Assembly: GCF_003576245.1 (NCBI RefSeq)
Contig: NZ_QWGA01000008.1
Span: forward strand, 1 to 64,000
Source: Henriciella algicola
GTDB lineage: Bacteria > Pseudomonadota > Alphaproteobacteria > Caulobacterales > Hyphomonadaceae
Length of the DNA: 64,000 nucleotides
Direction of reading: 5' to 3'
Both the position numbers and the translations under genes were made by a program. Below, piece after piece: positions 24,542-33,240 of this stretch (position 1 is its first letter; each line of letters opens with the position of its first letter). Below the pieces are notes generated by a model that had not been told where the DNA came from, did no database searches, and saw nothing but the letters and a program-made list of their open reading frames with translations.

Positions 24542-25891
24542 CTAGATCAGGACGCCGTCTTCCTTGGCGAATTTTGCCAGAAGATAGGCGTCCGTTTCCT
24601 CGACCGTCTCGAGCTTGCCAAAGGCGAACGCATTGCGGTCGATGACCATGTCGCGTGGCCGAAGCGTGCGCGATATCTCCAGACCCTCGAGCGTGCGGGC
24701 CCGTGAGAAGGCGACATAGGCCTGACCATGGGCGAACATGCCCCTGTCAAAATCGATAAACACCTTGTCCAGCGTCAGGCCCTGCGCCTTATGGATGGTC
24801 ACGGCGTAGGCGAGGCGCAGCGGCACCTGTTTGAATGTGCCGACAACCTCGCGTGAGACTTTCTTCGTCTCCGGGTCGAGCGTGTATTTGTATTTTTCCC
24901 AGGCGGCGGGCTCTATCTCATGGATGTGGCCATCCAGCTCCACCCAGACATTGTCGCCCTTGAAGCCCTCGACCGTGGCGAGTGAGCCGTTCACCCAGCG
25001 CCCTTCAGGGTCATTCTTGATGAGCATGACCCGCGCGCCCTTCTTGAGCTCCAGGTCAGCTTCTGTCGGGAAGGACTTCTCGTCGAACTGGCCCTGAACG
25101 TTCGCCTCGAACTCATGCGACTTGCCCGGCAGGTCAGCCAGGCGCGCCTGATTGATGCGGAAGGCGTTCGCGTTGTTTGGCGTCAGCACGACATGGGTTT
25201 CGCTGGCTTCAACAGCTGTGCGACCGGAAACAGCGCCCTGTAGCAGGCGCTCATCCGTTGGTGCGAGCCGCCCCTGTCGCATCGCGCCGAGCAGCGCGAG
25301 GAAACGCGGGTCCTCCTGCCTGAACACATGTTTCAGCGCCAGCAGGGCGAACTCTGCCTGTTTGAAGCCGGGGGCGTTGAAGAAATAGTGCCCGCCATAG
25401 CGTTCATTCAGGATTTCGGCTTCTTCACCACGCGCAACGGGCGGCAGCTGGTGCAGGTCGCCGGACAGGATCATACGGACCCCGCCAAACGGGCGCTTGT
25501 TGCCGCGATTGAGCTGAAGGCTCTTGTCGATCGCGTCCAGCATGTCGGCGCGGACCATCGAGATCTCGTCGATGATCATCGTCTCGATCGCCTTGATGAG
25601 ACGTGCACCGCGCAGGCGCTTGATGTCGGCTTCCTCGATCAGGCGCGGCGGGAATTTGAAGAAGGAATGGATGGTCTGGCCGCCAGCATTCATGGCAGCA
25701 ACGCCCGTCGGCGCGAGCACGACCGTATTCTCGCCAGCTTCGGCCAGGAAACGGCGCAGCATGGTGGTCTTGCCCGTGCCCGCCCGTCCCGTCAGGAAGA
25801 GATTGCCCTGCGCACCCGCGCCCCGCGCGACCCATTCGGCGGGCGCGGCATAGACCGTATCAGGCAGGGTATTTGTGTCAGACGTTTGCAT
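24542..25891 (-). CDS. PIF1/RecD-type superfamily 1 DNA helicase
   Basis: 449 residues from MQTSDTNTLPD. Motif I GRAGTGKTTMLRRFL, Ia VLAPTGVAAMNAGGQTIHSF, II MIIDEISMVRADMLD, III LSGDLHQLPPV, V/VI AVTIHKAQGLTLDKVFIDFD and AYVAFSRARTLEGLEI. These are the Pif1-family motifs (TIHSFF and GDxxQLPPV). Such helicases unwind 5'-3' and can resolve G-quadruplexes or displace proteins; the bacterial role is little known. No extra nuclease domain. Its start is 41 bases from the divergent ThiF-like gene. Confidence 0.88.
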   Translation of the reverse strand: MQTSDTNTLPDTVYAAPAEWVARGAGAQGNLFLTGRAGTGKTTMLRRFLAEAGENTVVLAPTGVAAMNAGGQTIHSFFKFPPRLIEEADIKRLRGARLIKAIETMIIDEISMVRADMLDAIDKSLQLNRGNKRPFGGVRMILSGDLHQLPPVARGEEAEILNERYGGHYFFNAPGFKQAEFALLALKHVFRQEDPRFLALLGAMRQGRLAPTDERLLQGAVSGRTAVEASETHVVLTPNNANAFRINQARLADLPGKSHEFEANVQGQFDEKSFPTEADLELKKGARVMLIKNDPEGRWVNGSLATVEGFKGDNVWVELDGHIHEIEPAAWEKYKYTLDPETKKVSREVVGTFKQVPLRLAYAVTIHKAQGLTLDKVFIDFDRGMFAHGQAYVAFSRARTLEGLEISRTLRPRDMVIDRNAFAFGKLETVEETDAYLLAKFAKEDGVLI

Positions 25892-25932
25892 TTCACGTAG
25901 CCTTAGACGCATCCGCCCTGCTAAGCGAGGGC

Positions 25933-26685
25933 ATGGCACTCACTCCGCAGCAGCTCGACCGTCACAAGCGCCATATCCTGCTCAAGGAGATTGGTGGGCC
26001 GGGTGTGCAGAAGCTTATGAATGCGAAAGTGTCCATTATCGGCGCGGGTGCCCTTGGTGGGCCTTGCGCCATGTATCTCGCCGCTGCTGGCGTAGGTGAG
26101 ATAGAGCTTTGGGACGCCGATACGGTGGACCGGTCGAACCTGCAGAGGCAGGTCCAGTTCACGGAAGACGATATCGGAGAGGCAAAGGTGCGCAGCCTCG
26201 CCGCGCGGCTGAAGGCGGCCAATGCCGATTGCCGCGTTAATGCCCAGCCCCGCCGCTGGAGCGTCGCGCAGAAGCTGTCAGGCGATATCCTGATCGATGC
26301 GACTGATAATTTCGAGACCCGGTTCGAGCTGAACAGGGCCGCACATGCGAGCGGACGCGTCCTCGTGTCCGGCGCGGCCACACGCTGGTCGGGGCAGGTG
26401 TCTGTGTTCGCGTCTGGCGTTAAGGCAGGCACGCCGTGCTATCAGTGTTTTGTGCCTGAAGCGCCGCCTGAGGCAGAAGCCTGCGAAGATGTCGGCGTCG
26501 TTGGCCCGGTGACTGGCATCGTCGCCTCGCACATGGCACTTGAGACGCTGAAGCTCGTCACCGGCGCCGGCCAGCCGCTGATTGGCAAGATCATCGTGCT
26601 GGACGGATTGGGCGGGGTCACGCGCCAGATTGGATTGCCGCGCGACCCGGCCTGTCCGGTATGTGGAATTGAATCCGGCGCCTAG
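25933..26685 (+). CDS. moeB: ThiF/MoeB-family adenylyltransferase
   Basis: 250 residues. E1-like enzyme that adenylates the C-terminus of a small sulfur carrier (MoaD or ThiS). Nucleotide loop SIIGAGALGGPCAMYLAAAG, DADTVDRSNLQRQVQF (Asp and Arg that position ATP and carrier), DIGEAKV, LIDATDNFETRFELN. Catalytic-type Cys in EACEDVGVVGPVTGI and zinc cysteines in PCYQCF and CPVC. It lacks a C-terminal rhodanese domain, so it is MoeB/ThiF-sized. No carrier gene adjacent, so whether it serves molybdopterin or thiamine is undecided. Ends overlap 4 bases with the convergent beta-lactamase-fold gene. Confidence 0.85.
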   Translation: MALTPQQLDRHKRHILLKEIGGPGVQKLMNAKVSIIGAGALGGPCAMYLAAAGVGEIELWDADTVDRSNLQRQVQFTEDDIGEAKVRSLAARLKAANADCRVNAQPRRWSVAQKLSGDILIDATDNFETRFELNRAAHASGRVLVSGAATRWSGQVSVFASGVKAGTPCYQCFVPEAPPEAEACEDVGVVGPVTGIVASHMALETLKLVTGAGQPLIGKIIVLDGLGGVTRQIGLPRDPACPVCGIESGA

Positions 26686-27623
26686 CTGGAAAGGTCGGTG
26701 TAGATGAGCGCGGTAAAACGCTCAGCGTTGATGAAGCCCCAGTCCCATTCGCCTGCCCAGGGCGCGAGCGGATTGGCGGCCTGAACAGCCTCAAGCGACG
26801 CACCGCCCGACATTTCCTCTTCCACCGCAGCCACGGCAGCGATCATCATGTCACGCAGCTTCTTGATATCCTCACGCGTCGACTCCGGGCCATGGCCCGG
26901 GATGATGCGGGTCTCGTCATTGGTCATGTCGTAGAGCGTCGAGAGCGCCTTGATGTAACCAGCAAAGGTGCCGCCGCTCCACACATCCACGAATGGGAAG
27001 CGGCCGGAGAACATGACATCACCCGTGTGCAGCACATTGGCTTCTTCGAAATAGACAGCCGAGTCGCCGTCGGTATGGGCATCAGGAAGGTGGATGATGT
27101 GGATCGTCTGGCCGTTCAAATGAACGCGCATCTCTTCCGAATAGGTGAGTAGTGGCCATGCGGCTTCAGGCGCAGGTGGGGTGACGCGTGTTTCGCCGCC
27201 CATCTGGCTTGAATTCTCGGTGGTGAGGCGCGTGCGGACCCCGTCATGCGCGAGGATGGTCGCGCCGGTGTCTGCCATGGGCACGTTACCGCCCGTATGG
27301 TCGCCGTGCCAGTGCGTGTTCAGAAGGAAGCGCACTTCGGCTTCGCCAGAGATATCCTCGATAGCCGATAGCAGGGCAGGGGCCATGTCGGCATACTGGC
27401 TATCGATCACGAACGTGCCATCCTCGCCGGAGAGGACACCGATATTCCCGCCGCGGCCTGTCAGCATATAGATGCCATCGCCAAGGTCGTTGGTCTCGAC
27501 AGTCGTGGGCGAGGCGGTCTGCGCCGTATGGGTGTGCGACCCGTGCGCCAATGCGGGCGCAGCACCTGCAAGTGCGAGCACAGCCAGCGCCGCGGTGGGT
27601 TGGGTAAAAGTCTTGAATGTCAT
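26682..27623 (-). CDS. Exported metallo-beta-lactamase-fold hydrolase
   Basis: 313 residues. Signal peptide MTFKTFTQPTAALAVLALAG with cleavage near ALAHG, and a short His-rich mature start (HGSHTHTA). Zinc motif NTHWHGDHTGGN (HxHxDH), later His/Asp ligands in LPDAHTDGDSAVYF and RIIPGHGPES. Similar proteins are annotated as SoxH-like or class B-like MBL-fold hydrolases of the periplasm. Antibiotic hydrolysis cannot be assumed. The His-rich N-terminus could load zinc. Monocistronic, 79 bases from ptsN. Confidence 0.85.
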   Translation of the reverse strand: MTFKTFTQPTAALAVLALAGAAPALAHGSHTHTAQTASPTTVETNDLGDGIYMLTGRGGNIGVLSGEDGTFVIDSQYADMAPALLSAIEDISGEAEVRFLLNTHWHGDHTGGNVPMADTGATILAHDGVRTRLTTENSSQMGGETRVTPPAPEAAWPLLTYSEEMRVHLNGQTIHIIHLPDAHTDGDSAVYFEEANVLHTGDVMFSGRFPFVDVWSGGTFAGYIKALSTLYDMTNDETRIIPGHGPESTREDIKKLRDMMIAAVAAVEEEMSGGASLEAVQAANPLAPWAGEWDWGFINAERFTALIYTDLSS

Positions 27624-27702
27624 TTGATGCCTCCCTCAGCTTTCGGGAGACAAGATGAGCCGGGCTCGGCGTTCGTCAATGGCGCGCGAGGCGGCCTTAC
27701 GA

Positions 27703-28176
27703 TCAGGCGGCGGAGGCCTTGGCGGCTTCCGGGCAAAGGATCTTGCGGATGTCCGACTTGTCCTTCGCCTTACGAAGCGCCTCACGGACGCTCGGCTGGC
27801 GAAGTGTACGGCTGACCTGTGCGAGGGCGCGGAGGTGATCAGCGCCCGACCCGACAGGCGCGATCAGCATGAAGACGAGGTCGCAAGGACGCTCGTCGAC
27901 AGCATCAAAATCGACACCCGATTCCAGACGTACAAAGCCGCCAATCGGGTGTGGCAGACGGTCAATCCGGGCATGCGGAATGGCGACCCCTTCGCCGACA
28001 CCCGTAGAGCCAAGACGTTCGCGCTCCATCACGGCATCGAAGATGTCGCGTGCATCGAGCTTCGTCCTGGCCGCAAGCGCCTGGCTGAGCAGCGTCAGCG
28101 CCTGTTTGCGGCTGTCTGCCGAAGAAGGTTCAAGAATTACGCCTTCAGCGAGAAGGCTCGTCAAATCAGTCGCCAT
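27703..28176 (-). CDS. ptsN: Nitrogen-PTS enzyme IIA
   Basis: Phosphoryl-accepting regulator of the nitrogen PTS (EI-Ntr, NPr, EIIA-Ntr), linking carbon/nitrogen and potassium status. 157 residues from MATDLTSLLAEGVIL. The phosphorylated His is in GEGVAIPHARIDRLPHPIGG, with ERERLGSTGVG before it. Last gene of the lptC-lptA-lptB-rpoN-hpf-ptsN run, 19 bases after hpf. An upstream 48-codon extension overlaps hpf and is rejected. Confidence 0.94.
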   Translation of the reverse strand: MATDLTSLLAEGVILEPSSADSRKQALTLLSQALAARTKLDARDIFDAVMERERLGSTGVGEGVAIPHARIDRLPHPIGGFVRLESGVDFDAVDERPCDLVFMLIAPVGSGADHLRALAQVSRTLRQPSVREALRKAKDKSDIRKILCPEAAKASAA

Positions 28177-28195
28177 AACGCGTCCGGATATTCTG

Positions 28196-28792
28196 TCAGG
28201 ATTTGCTGTCTGCGGCCGGGTCGACCCAACCGATATTACCATCTGCACGCCTGTACACCATGTTGAGACCAGAGTGTTTAGCATTCCGGAACATGAGTGC
28301 GGGGGCGTCGGCAAGTTCAAGCTGAAGGACAGCGGCCGAGACCGTCATAGTGCGAATTTGTGCGGCAGCTTCTGCCACAATTACAGGCGCATTGCCGTCT
28401 TCGCCGGTTTCTGCGGGATCTTCATCCTCACCTTCAGGCGTGCCTTTCAGCACGAAGGCGGATGCAGGCTCGCTCGGGAAAGGCGACTGGCCGTTCTTGT
28501 GGTGATCCTTCAGGCGGCGCTTGTAGCGGCGCACGCGCTTTTCGATCTTGTTCAGCGCCTCATCGAGCGCGACATAAGGGTCTTCGGCCTTGCCGGTCGA
28601 CTGCAGAATAATGCCGGATGGCAAATGAATGTTGCAATCGATTTCGGTCTCGTGACCGTTCGGACTGACGGTGACGTGACCATCAAAATCCCTGTCGAAG
28701 TATTTAGTGACGGCTGCTTCCAGGCCCGTTTCGATACGAGTCTTGAGCGACTCGCCGAGGTCCATCTTCCGTCCTGCTATTTGTATCTGCAC
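28196..28792 (-). CDS. hpf: Ribosome hibernation promoting factor, long form
   Basis: Binds the 30S subunit in stationary phase and, in the long form, joins ribosomes into 100S dimers. 198 residues with GTG start preceded by CCGGAGAGTTCC. N-terminal domain QIQIAGRKMDLGESLKTRIE and later EDPYVALDEALNKIEKRVRR with the basic run YKRRLKDHHK; a linker of about 50 residues; C-terminal dimerisation piece LMFRNAKHSGLNMVYRRADG ending IGWVDPA. Between rpoN and ptsN, the usual place. Confidence 0.94.
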   Translation of the reverse strand: MQIQIAGRKMDLGESLKTRIETGLEAAVTKYFDRDFDGHVTVSPNGHETEIDCNIHLPSGIILQSTGKAEDPYVALDEALNKIEKRVRRYKRRLKDHHKNGQSPFPSEPASAFVLKGTPEGEDEDPAETGEDGNAPVIVAEAAAQIRTMTVSAAVLQLELADAPALMFRNAKHSGLNMVYRRADGNIGWVDPAADSKS

Positions 28793-28907
28793 GGAACTCT
28801 CCGGTTATGGGTCCCTAGTATAACGCCCAAAATCTGGGATTACGAGGCGTCGCCTCCATAATTTCGTGACACGTTGAGTCAATGCGCCCGGCGCAGGGCG
28901 TCTGACG

Positions 28908-30419
28908 TCAAGCGCTGGCGCGTATCTGGCGCCGTCGCTGCACACTGGAAGGAATATTGAGGCTTTCGCGATACTTCGCGACTGTGCGGCGGGCGATCTC
29001 GATGCCGAATTCTGTGAGAATCTCGACGATCTTGTCGTCTGACAGCACCTTTTTACCTTCATCGTCGATGAGCTGCTTGATGCGATAGCGGACCGCTTCT
29101 GCAGAGTGTGCATCGCCGCCAGCCGTGCCGGGAATGGCGGCAGAGAAGAAGTATTTCAGCTCAAACAGGCCGCGCGGTGTGCCCATATATTTGTTCGAGG
29201 TCACGCGGCTGACGGTGGACTCATGCATGTCGATTGCGTCAGCCACCTGTTTCAGGTTCAAAGGGCGCAGATGCGCGACGCCGTGCGCGAAGAAGGCGTC
29301 CTGCTGGCGCACGATCTCGCTCGCGACCTTAAGAATGGTGCGGGCGCGCTGGTCGAGTGACTTGATCAGCCAGGAAGCGTTCTGCGCGCACTCGGAAATG
29401 AATTCCTTCTCGCGCTCGCGCATTGGCAGGGCGCTGACCTCGGCATAGTAGGCCTTGTCCATAAGGACGCGAGGCAGCGTGTCTGAATTGAGCTCCACGG
29501 CAAACATGCCGTTTGGCATCTCGCGGACGAAAACGTCTGGGGCGACGGCGATCGTGGTGCCGCTGGCAAAAGCGGAGCCCGGGCGCGGTGTGAGCGATCG
29601 CAGTTCGGCGATCATGTCGAACACGTCTTCCTTGTCGACACCGCAGATGTCGCAAAGGCCCTTGATGTCGTGCTTGGCGACGAGGTCGAGATTCCTGACG
29701 AGCGCGTGCATGGCCGGGTCGAGCCGGTCACGATCTTTCAGCTGCAGGGCAAGGCATTCGCTGACGTCGCGGGCCATGACACCCACCGGTTCGAACCCCT
29801 GGCAGACTTCGAGGACGGCCTCGACATTCGCGGGATCCGCGCCAAGCGCGCTCGCCACTTCTTCAAGGTCGGTCTTGCAATAGCCTGCCTCGTCCGTCTC
29901 ATCGACGAGACGTGCGGCGATCAGCTGGTCAGCCTGCGAGAGGCCAGACATGGAAATCTGCTTGTGAAGATGTTCATGCAGCGTGGTTTCAGAGCTGAGC
30001 GAGCCTTCAAAATCATAATCGTCGCCAGAGAAGCTGCCGCCTGATCCTGCCTGCGACCAGTCGGTGCGGGCGGACGGGCCGGACATTTCATTTGCCGTCG
30101 TCGCACTGTCTGACGTGGTGCCGCCGTCATAGAGGTCTTCCTTGGGCGCATCCATCGCTTCACGCGCTTCATTCAGCGCGGAGTTGTCATCGAGGTTGAG
30201 CTCTTCGCGCTTGGATGCGCGTTCTGGCAATTCGCGGTCGCTATCATCGCGTTCGCTGCTTTCGCCGTGTTCGAGCAGGGGATTGCGCTCGATCTCCGCC
30301 TCAACGAACTCAGCGAGTTCGATATTTGAGAGCTGCAGCAGCTTGATCGCTTGCTGCAATTGCGGGGTCATCACCAGGGACTGGCCCTGGCGCATGTCGA
30401 GACGTTGTGAAATGGCCAT
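28908..30419 (-). CDS. rpoN: RNA polymerase sigma-54 factor
   Basis: 503 residues. Region I is Gln/Leu-rich (QSLVMTPQLQQAIKLLQLSN), an acidic region II follows, then the core-binding domain and a C-terminal DNA-binding part with the RpoN box ARRTVAKYRE. It directs genes with GG(-24)/GC(-12) promoters and needs an AAA+ activator; in Caulobacter-type bacteria it drives late flagellar genes with FlbD. No activator gene lies in the window. It follows lptB by 5 bases, so it is co-transcribed with the LPS export genes. Confidence 0.96.
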   Translation of the reverse strand: MAISQRLDMRQGQSLVMTPQLQQAIKLLQLSNIELAEFVEAEIERNPLLEHGESSERDDSDRELPERASKREELNLDDNSALNEAREAMDAPKEDLYDGGTTSDSATTANEMSGPSARTDWSQAGSGGSFSGDDYDFEGSLSSETTLHEHLHKQISMSGLSQADQLIAARLVDETDEAGYCKTDLEEVASALGADPANVEAVLEVCQGFEPVGVMARDVSECLALQLKDRDRLDPAMHALVRNLDLVAKHDIKGLCDICGVDKEDVFDMIAELRSLTPRPGSAFASGTTIAVAPDVFVREMPNGMFAVELNSDTLPRVLMDKAYYAEVSALPMREREKEFISECAQNASWLIKSLDQRARTILKVASEIVRQQDAFFAHGVAHLRPLNLKQVADAIDMHESTVSRVTSNKYMGTPRGLFELKYFFSAAIPGTAGGDAHSAEAVRYRIKQLIDDEGKKVLSDDKIVEILTEFGIEIARRTVAKYRESLNIPSSVQRRRQIRASA

Positions 30420-30424
30420 TGGCG

Positions 30425-31159
30425 TTACGCAGCAAACCGCTCGCCGAGATAGACCCTGCGCACATCCTCGTTCGACAGGACATCCTGAGGCGTACCTTCA
30501 AACAGCACACCACCATCATAGATGATCGATGCCCGGTCCACGATCTGAAGCGTCTCTCGCACCTGGTGGTCAGTGATCAGAACGCCTAGTCCGCGTTGCT
30601 TGAGATAACCGACCAGATCGGAAATGTCCGACACGGCGAGGGGGTCGATACCGGTAAACGGTTCGTCCAGAAGCATGAAACTCGGTCTGGAGGCGAGTGC
30701 ACGTGCGATCTCCACGCGGCGCCGTTCACCCCCCGAAAGGGAGGTCGCAGGCTGTTCGCGAAGATGTGTGATGTGCAGCTCTTCCAGAAGGGCTTCGACT
30801 TCCCGCTTTCGAGCGGCCTTATCCTTTTCGACGAGCTCAACGACCGAGAGGATATTCTCCTCGACGCTCATCCCGCGAAAGATAGAGGCTTCCTGTGGCA
30901 GGTAACCGACACCCAGGCGTGCGCGCTGATACATAGGGAGGGTGGTTACATCCGCCCCGTCAATCTCGATCGTCCCGGCATCAGCGCCGATCAGACCCAT
31001 GATCATGTAGAAACACGTTGTCTTGCCCGCGCCGTTCGGCCCGAGAAGACCAACAATCTCACCGCGTTGCAGGGAAAGGGACACGTTTCTGACGACCGTG
31101 CGCTTGCCAAAAGACTTGGCCAGCCCGTGTGCTACGAGACCAGTAGCTTCTGTCGTCAT
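30425..31159 (-). CDS. lptB: LPS export ABC transporter ATPase
   Basis: Powers extraction of LPS from the inner membrane with LptFG. About 244 residues from MTTEATGLVAHGL. GLLGPNGAGKTTCFYMIMGL (Walker A), LSGGERRRVEIARALASRPS (signature), FMLLDEPFTGIDPLAV (Walker B), and VLITDHQVRETLQIVDRA, all LptB-typical. An ATG three codons upstream (31168) abuts the ribosome site AAGGGA, so the second ATG with 9-base spacing is preferred. Followed by rpoN, preceded by lptA. Confidence 0.94.
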   Translation of the reverse strand: MTTEATGLVAHGLAKSFGKRTVVRNVSLSLQRGEIVGLLGPNGAGKTTCFYMIMGLIGADAGTIEIDGADVTTLPMYQRARLGVGYLPQEASIFRGMSVEENILSVVELVEKDKAARKREVEALLEELHITHLREQPATSLSGGERRRVEIARALASRPSFMLLDEPFTGIDPLAVSDISDLVGYLKQRGLGVLITDHQVRETLQIVDRASIIYDGGVLFEGTPQDVLSNEDVRRVYLGERFAA

Positions 31160-31247
31160 AAAACCCATTCCCTTGCCCGGCGCGGAAGTTTGCCGCCCGG
31201 ATAAATGCTTATGCCATCAGGCTTAATATCCGTTTAGACCGGTCCGT

Positions 31248-31784
31248 TCAATTTGATGCATCTTCCGCAGGCGCTTCGCCCGCCGGGCGCTCATTCGGTG
31301 AGATGTTGAACTGGACCTGACCATCACCGCCATCAAGCGTCGTGCGGCCTTCTTCCAGGCGCATCACAAGGCGGCGGCCGGTTGCCACGTCTTCGCCGCG
31401 CACGAGGACAACTTCACCGGTCAGTGTAATCGTATCAGCCTTCGCGTCATAGGTGCCGACATCGCCGGTCGCCTTGAGGTCTGGCGTCACATAGAAAACC
31501 TCGCCTTCAGCGACCATGGACTCGATGTCGCCAAAGCCGCTCATGCCGGCGGTCTGGGTTGCACCCGTGCCACCGTAATAGATGGTGACCTTATCGGCGC
31601 GCAGGCGAGCATTGCCTTGCATGATATCGACATTGTCGATCAGCACGACCTGGCGCTGGCGTTCCATGACTTCGCTGGTATCGGCATTGACCCGGATTGG
31701 CCCGCCTTCGCCGGAAATCTGCGCAAGGGCCGCCGGTGCAGCGATTGCAGCCATGGCCAGTATCGTGGTCAGACGTCTCATCAT
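31248..31784 (-). CDS. lptA: LPS transport periplasmic bridge protein
   Basis: 178 residues, signal peptide MMRRLTTILAMAAIAAPAAL with AQ cleavage. OstA/LptA beta-jellyroll repeats: PIRVNADTSEVMERQRQVVL, DNVDIMQGNARLRADKVTIY, and DTITLTGEVVLVRGEDVATG. Forms the periplasmic bridge that carries LPS to the outer membrane. Sits 8 bases after lptC and 88 bases before lptB's chosen start, as in other alphaproteobacteria. Confidence 0.9.
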   Translation of the reverse strand: MMRRLTTILAMAAIAAPAALAQISGEGGPIRVNADTSEVMERQRQVVLIDNVDIMQGNARLRADKVTIYYGGTGATQTAGMSGFGDIESMVAEGEVFYVTPDLKATGDVGTYDAKADTITLTGEVVLVRGEDVATGRRLVMRLEEGRTTLDGGDGQVQFNISPNERPAGEAPAEDASN

Positions 31785-31792
31785 TTCAGTAC

Positions 31793-32482
31793 TTACTCCT
31801 CATCGACGGCCGGTGTCGCCGTATTTGCGGCCGATGCGTTGCCATGTGCATCGCGTCCGCCAGGAAAGATCATCATATTGACGTTACCGCGGCAACGCAG
31901 CCGATCGCCATCTTCAACAATTTCATACGTGTCGCAGGTCACATCGCCAAGGGGACCTGAGCCGACAAGTGGATCGATTCCGTCCACGCGTCCTTCGCTA
32001 ATGAACATTTTCGCTGAAGTAGAACGGAAATCGTAGCCTTGGGCATCAATCAGCCGGACGTCTTCAAACAGGGCGAGTGTCTGCGCGGCCTGATCGTAAA
32101 GGCCTGAGGGCGCATCAATCTCGGTGCCGTCCTCCGTCACCAGCCGGGGGTTCTGCAGGGCGATCTGCTCTGGATTGTCGCGCTGGCGCTGGGCTGTGTC
32201 AGCCGTGATCACAATCGTGCTGCCGGTTTCGTCGCGGCCGGTGAACCTTGCATTCACCATGGTGACGACCTCTTCCGAAGTCAGCTGTTCGATCTTTCCG
32301 GGGCCGCTTGTAACAGCATTTGCCGCAAGGTGGCCGACCATGATACCAGCGGCAATAGCGGCGCCCGCCGTGAAGGCGAGCCTCAGCATGCCGACAAGCG
32401 AAGACCGTTTGCGCGCCTGCGCAAGCGTCATCTGCCGCCGAGGCTCCCAGAGGCTGAGGGCGCTATTTGAGTCTACAGCCAA
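31793..32482 (-). CDS. lptC: LPS export inner-membrane anchored protein
   Basis: 229 residues with a TTG start. The N-terminus has the alphaproteobacterial LptC pattern LWEPRRQMTLAQARKRSSL before the single membrane span (FTAGAAIAAGIMVGHLAA); because LWEPRR is upstream of the first ATG, the TTG start is kept. The periplasmic part has the LptC beta-jellyroll (VVTMVNARFTGRDETGSTIV; LYDQAAQTLALFEDVRLIDA). Receives LPS from LptBFG and hands it to LptA. First gene of the lpt-rpoN run. Confidence 0.88.
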   Translation of the reverse strand: MAVDSNSALSLWEPRRQMTLAQARKRSSLVGMLRLAFTAGAAIAAGIMVGHLAANAVTSGPGKIEQLTSEEVVTMVNARFTGRDETGSTIVITADTAQRQRDNPEQIALQNPRLVTEDGTEIDAPSGLYDQAAQTLALFEDVRLIDAQGYDFRSTSAKMFISEGRVDGIDPLVGSGPLGDVTCDTYEIVEDGDRLRCRGNVNMMIFPGGRDAHGNASAANTATPAVDEE

Positions 32483-32568
32483 TAGCCTTGCTTTCCATTG
32501 CTACATGCCGTGTTCACGGCGCCCCTTACCCTCAGCCTATCAACGCCAATTGCGGCAATAGTCTGTCC

Positions 32569-33183
32569 CTAGCTGTGCGCGAAAATGTCTGTATCGCCCC
32601 AGCCTTCAAGGTCAAGTTGTGCCCGGACAGGCAGGAAGTCAAAACATGCCTGCGCGAGGGTCAGTCGGCCCTCTCTTTTGAGCATCTCTTCCAGGCCCGC
32701 CTTGATGGCATGGAGGTGCAACACGTCATTGGCGCAATACTGAAGCTGCGCGTCTGTGAGCTCTGGCGCGCCCCAGTCCGAAGACTGCTGGGCTTTCGAC
32801 ATGTCGACGCCTGCAATCTCACGCGCGACATCCTTCAGGCCGTGACGGTCTGTATAGGTGCGGCACAGTTTGGAGGCGATCTTCGTGCACCAGACCGGCG
32901 CGCAGTCGATGCCGAGCCACTGCTTCATCATGGCAACATCAAAACGGGCAAAGTGAAAGAGCTTCAGGCTGGAGGTGTCCGCCATCATTGCTTTCAGGTT
33001 CGGGCAATCGAAGCTGCGGTCCAGCTGGACGACATGCGCCGTCCCGTCGCCGCTCGAAAGCTGGACGACGCAAAGCGCATCACGGAACGGGTTGAGGCCC
33101 ATCGCTTCGGTATCGACGGCAATTTCCCGGCCAAGATCAAGATCGCCGGGCAAATCGCCTTTATGCAAGGTGATTTTGTTCAT
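32569..33183 (-). CDS. Ribonuclease D-like 3'-5' exonuclease
   Basis: 204 residues from MNKITLHKGDLPGD. DEDDy exonuclease: ExoI IAVDTEAMGL (DxE), ExoII LFHFARFDVAMMK, ExoIII YCANDVLHLH (YxxxD). No HRDC domain, so it is the short form common in alphaproteobacteria, probably trimming stable RNA 3' ends. It is upstream of lptC on the same strand with an 86-base gap. A small GCCGTG-TT-CACGGC hairpin at 32507-32520 sits in that gap. Confidence 0.88.
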   Translation of the reverse strand: MNKITLHKGDLPGDLDLGREIAVDTEAMGLNPFRDALCVVQLSSGDGTAHVVQLDRSFDCPNLKAMMADTSSLKLFHFARFDVAMMKQWLGIDCAPVWCTKIASKLCRTYTDRHGLKDVAREIAGVDMSKAQQSSDWGAPELTDAQLQYCANDVLHLHAIKAGLEEMLKREGRLTLAQACFDFLPVRAQLDLEGWGDTDIFAHS

Positions 33184-33240
33184 GGACTGACGCCTTAGAG
33201 ATTCTATTGGCGGACGCAAACGGTAAGTCGCAGAAAAGCC

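Noticed and set aside
28844-28856. GAGGCG-T-CGCCTC palindrome between rpoN and hpf as terminator
   Set aside because: No T run on either strand and hpf-rpoN are expected to be co-transcribed; probably a chance GC palindrome.
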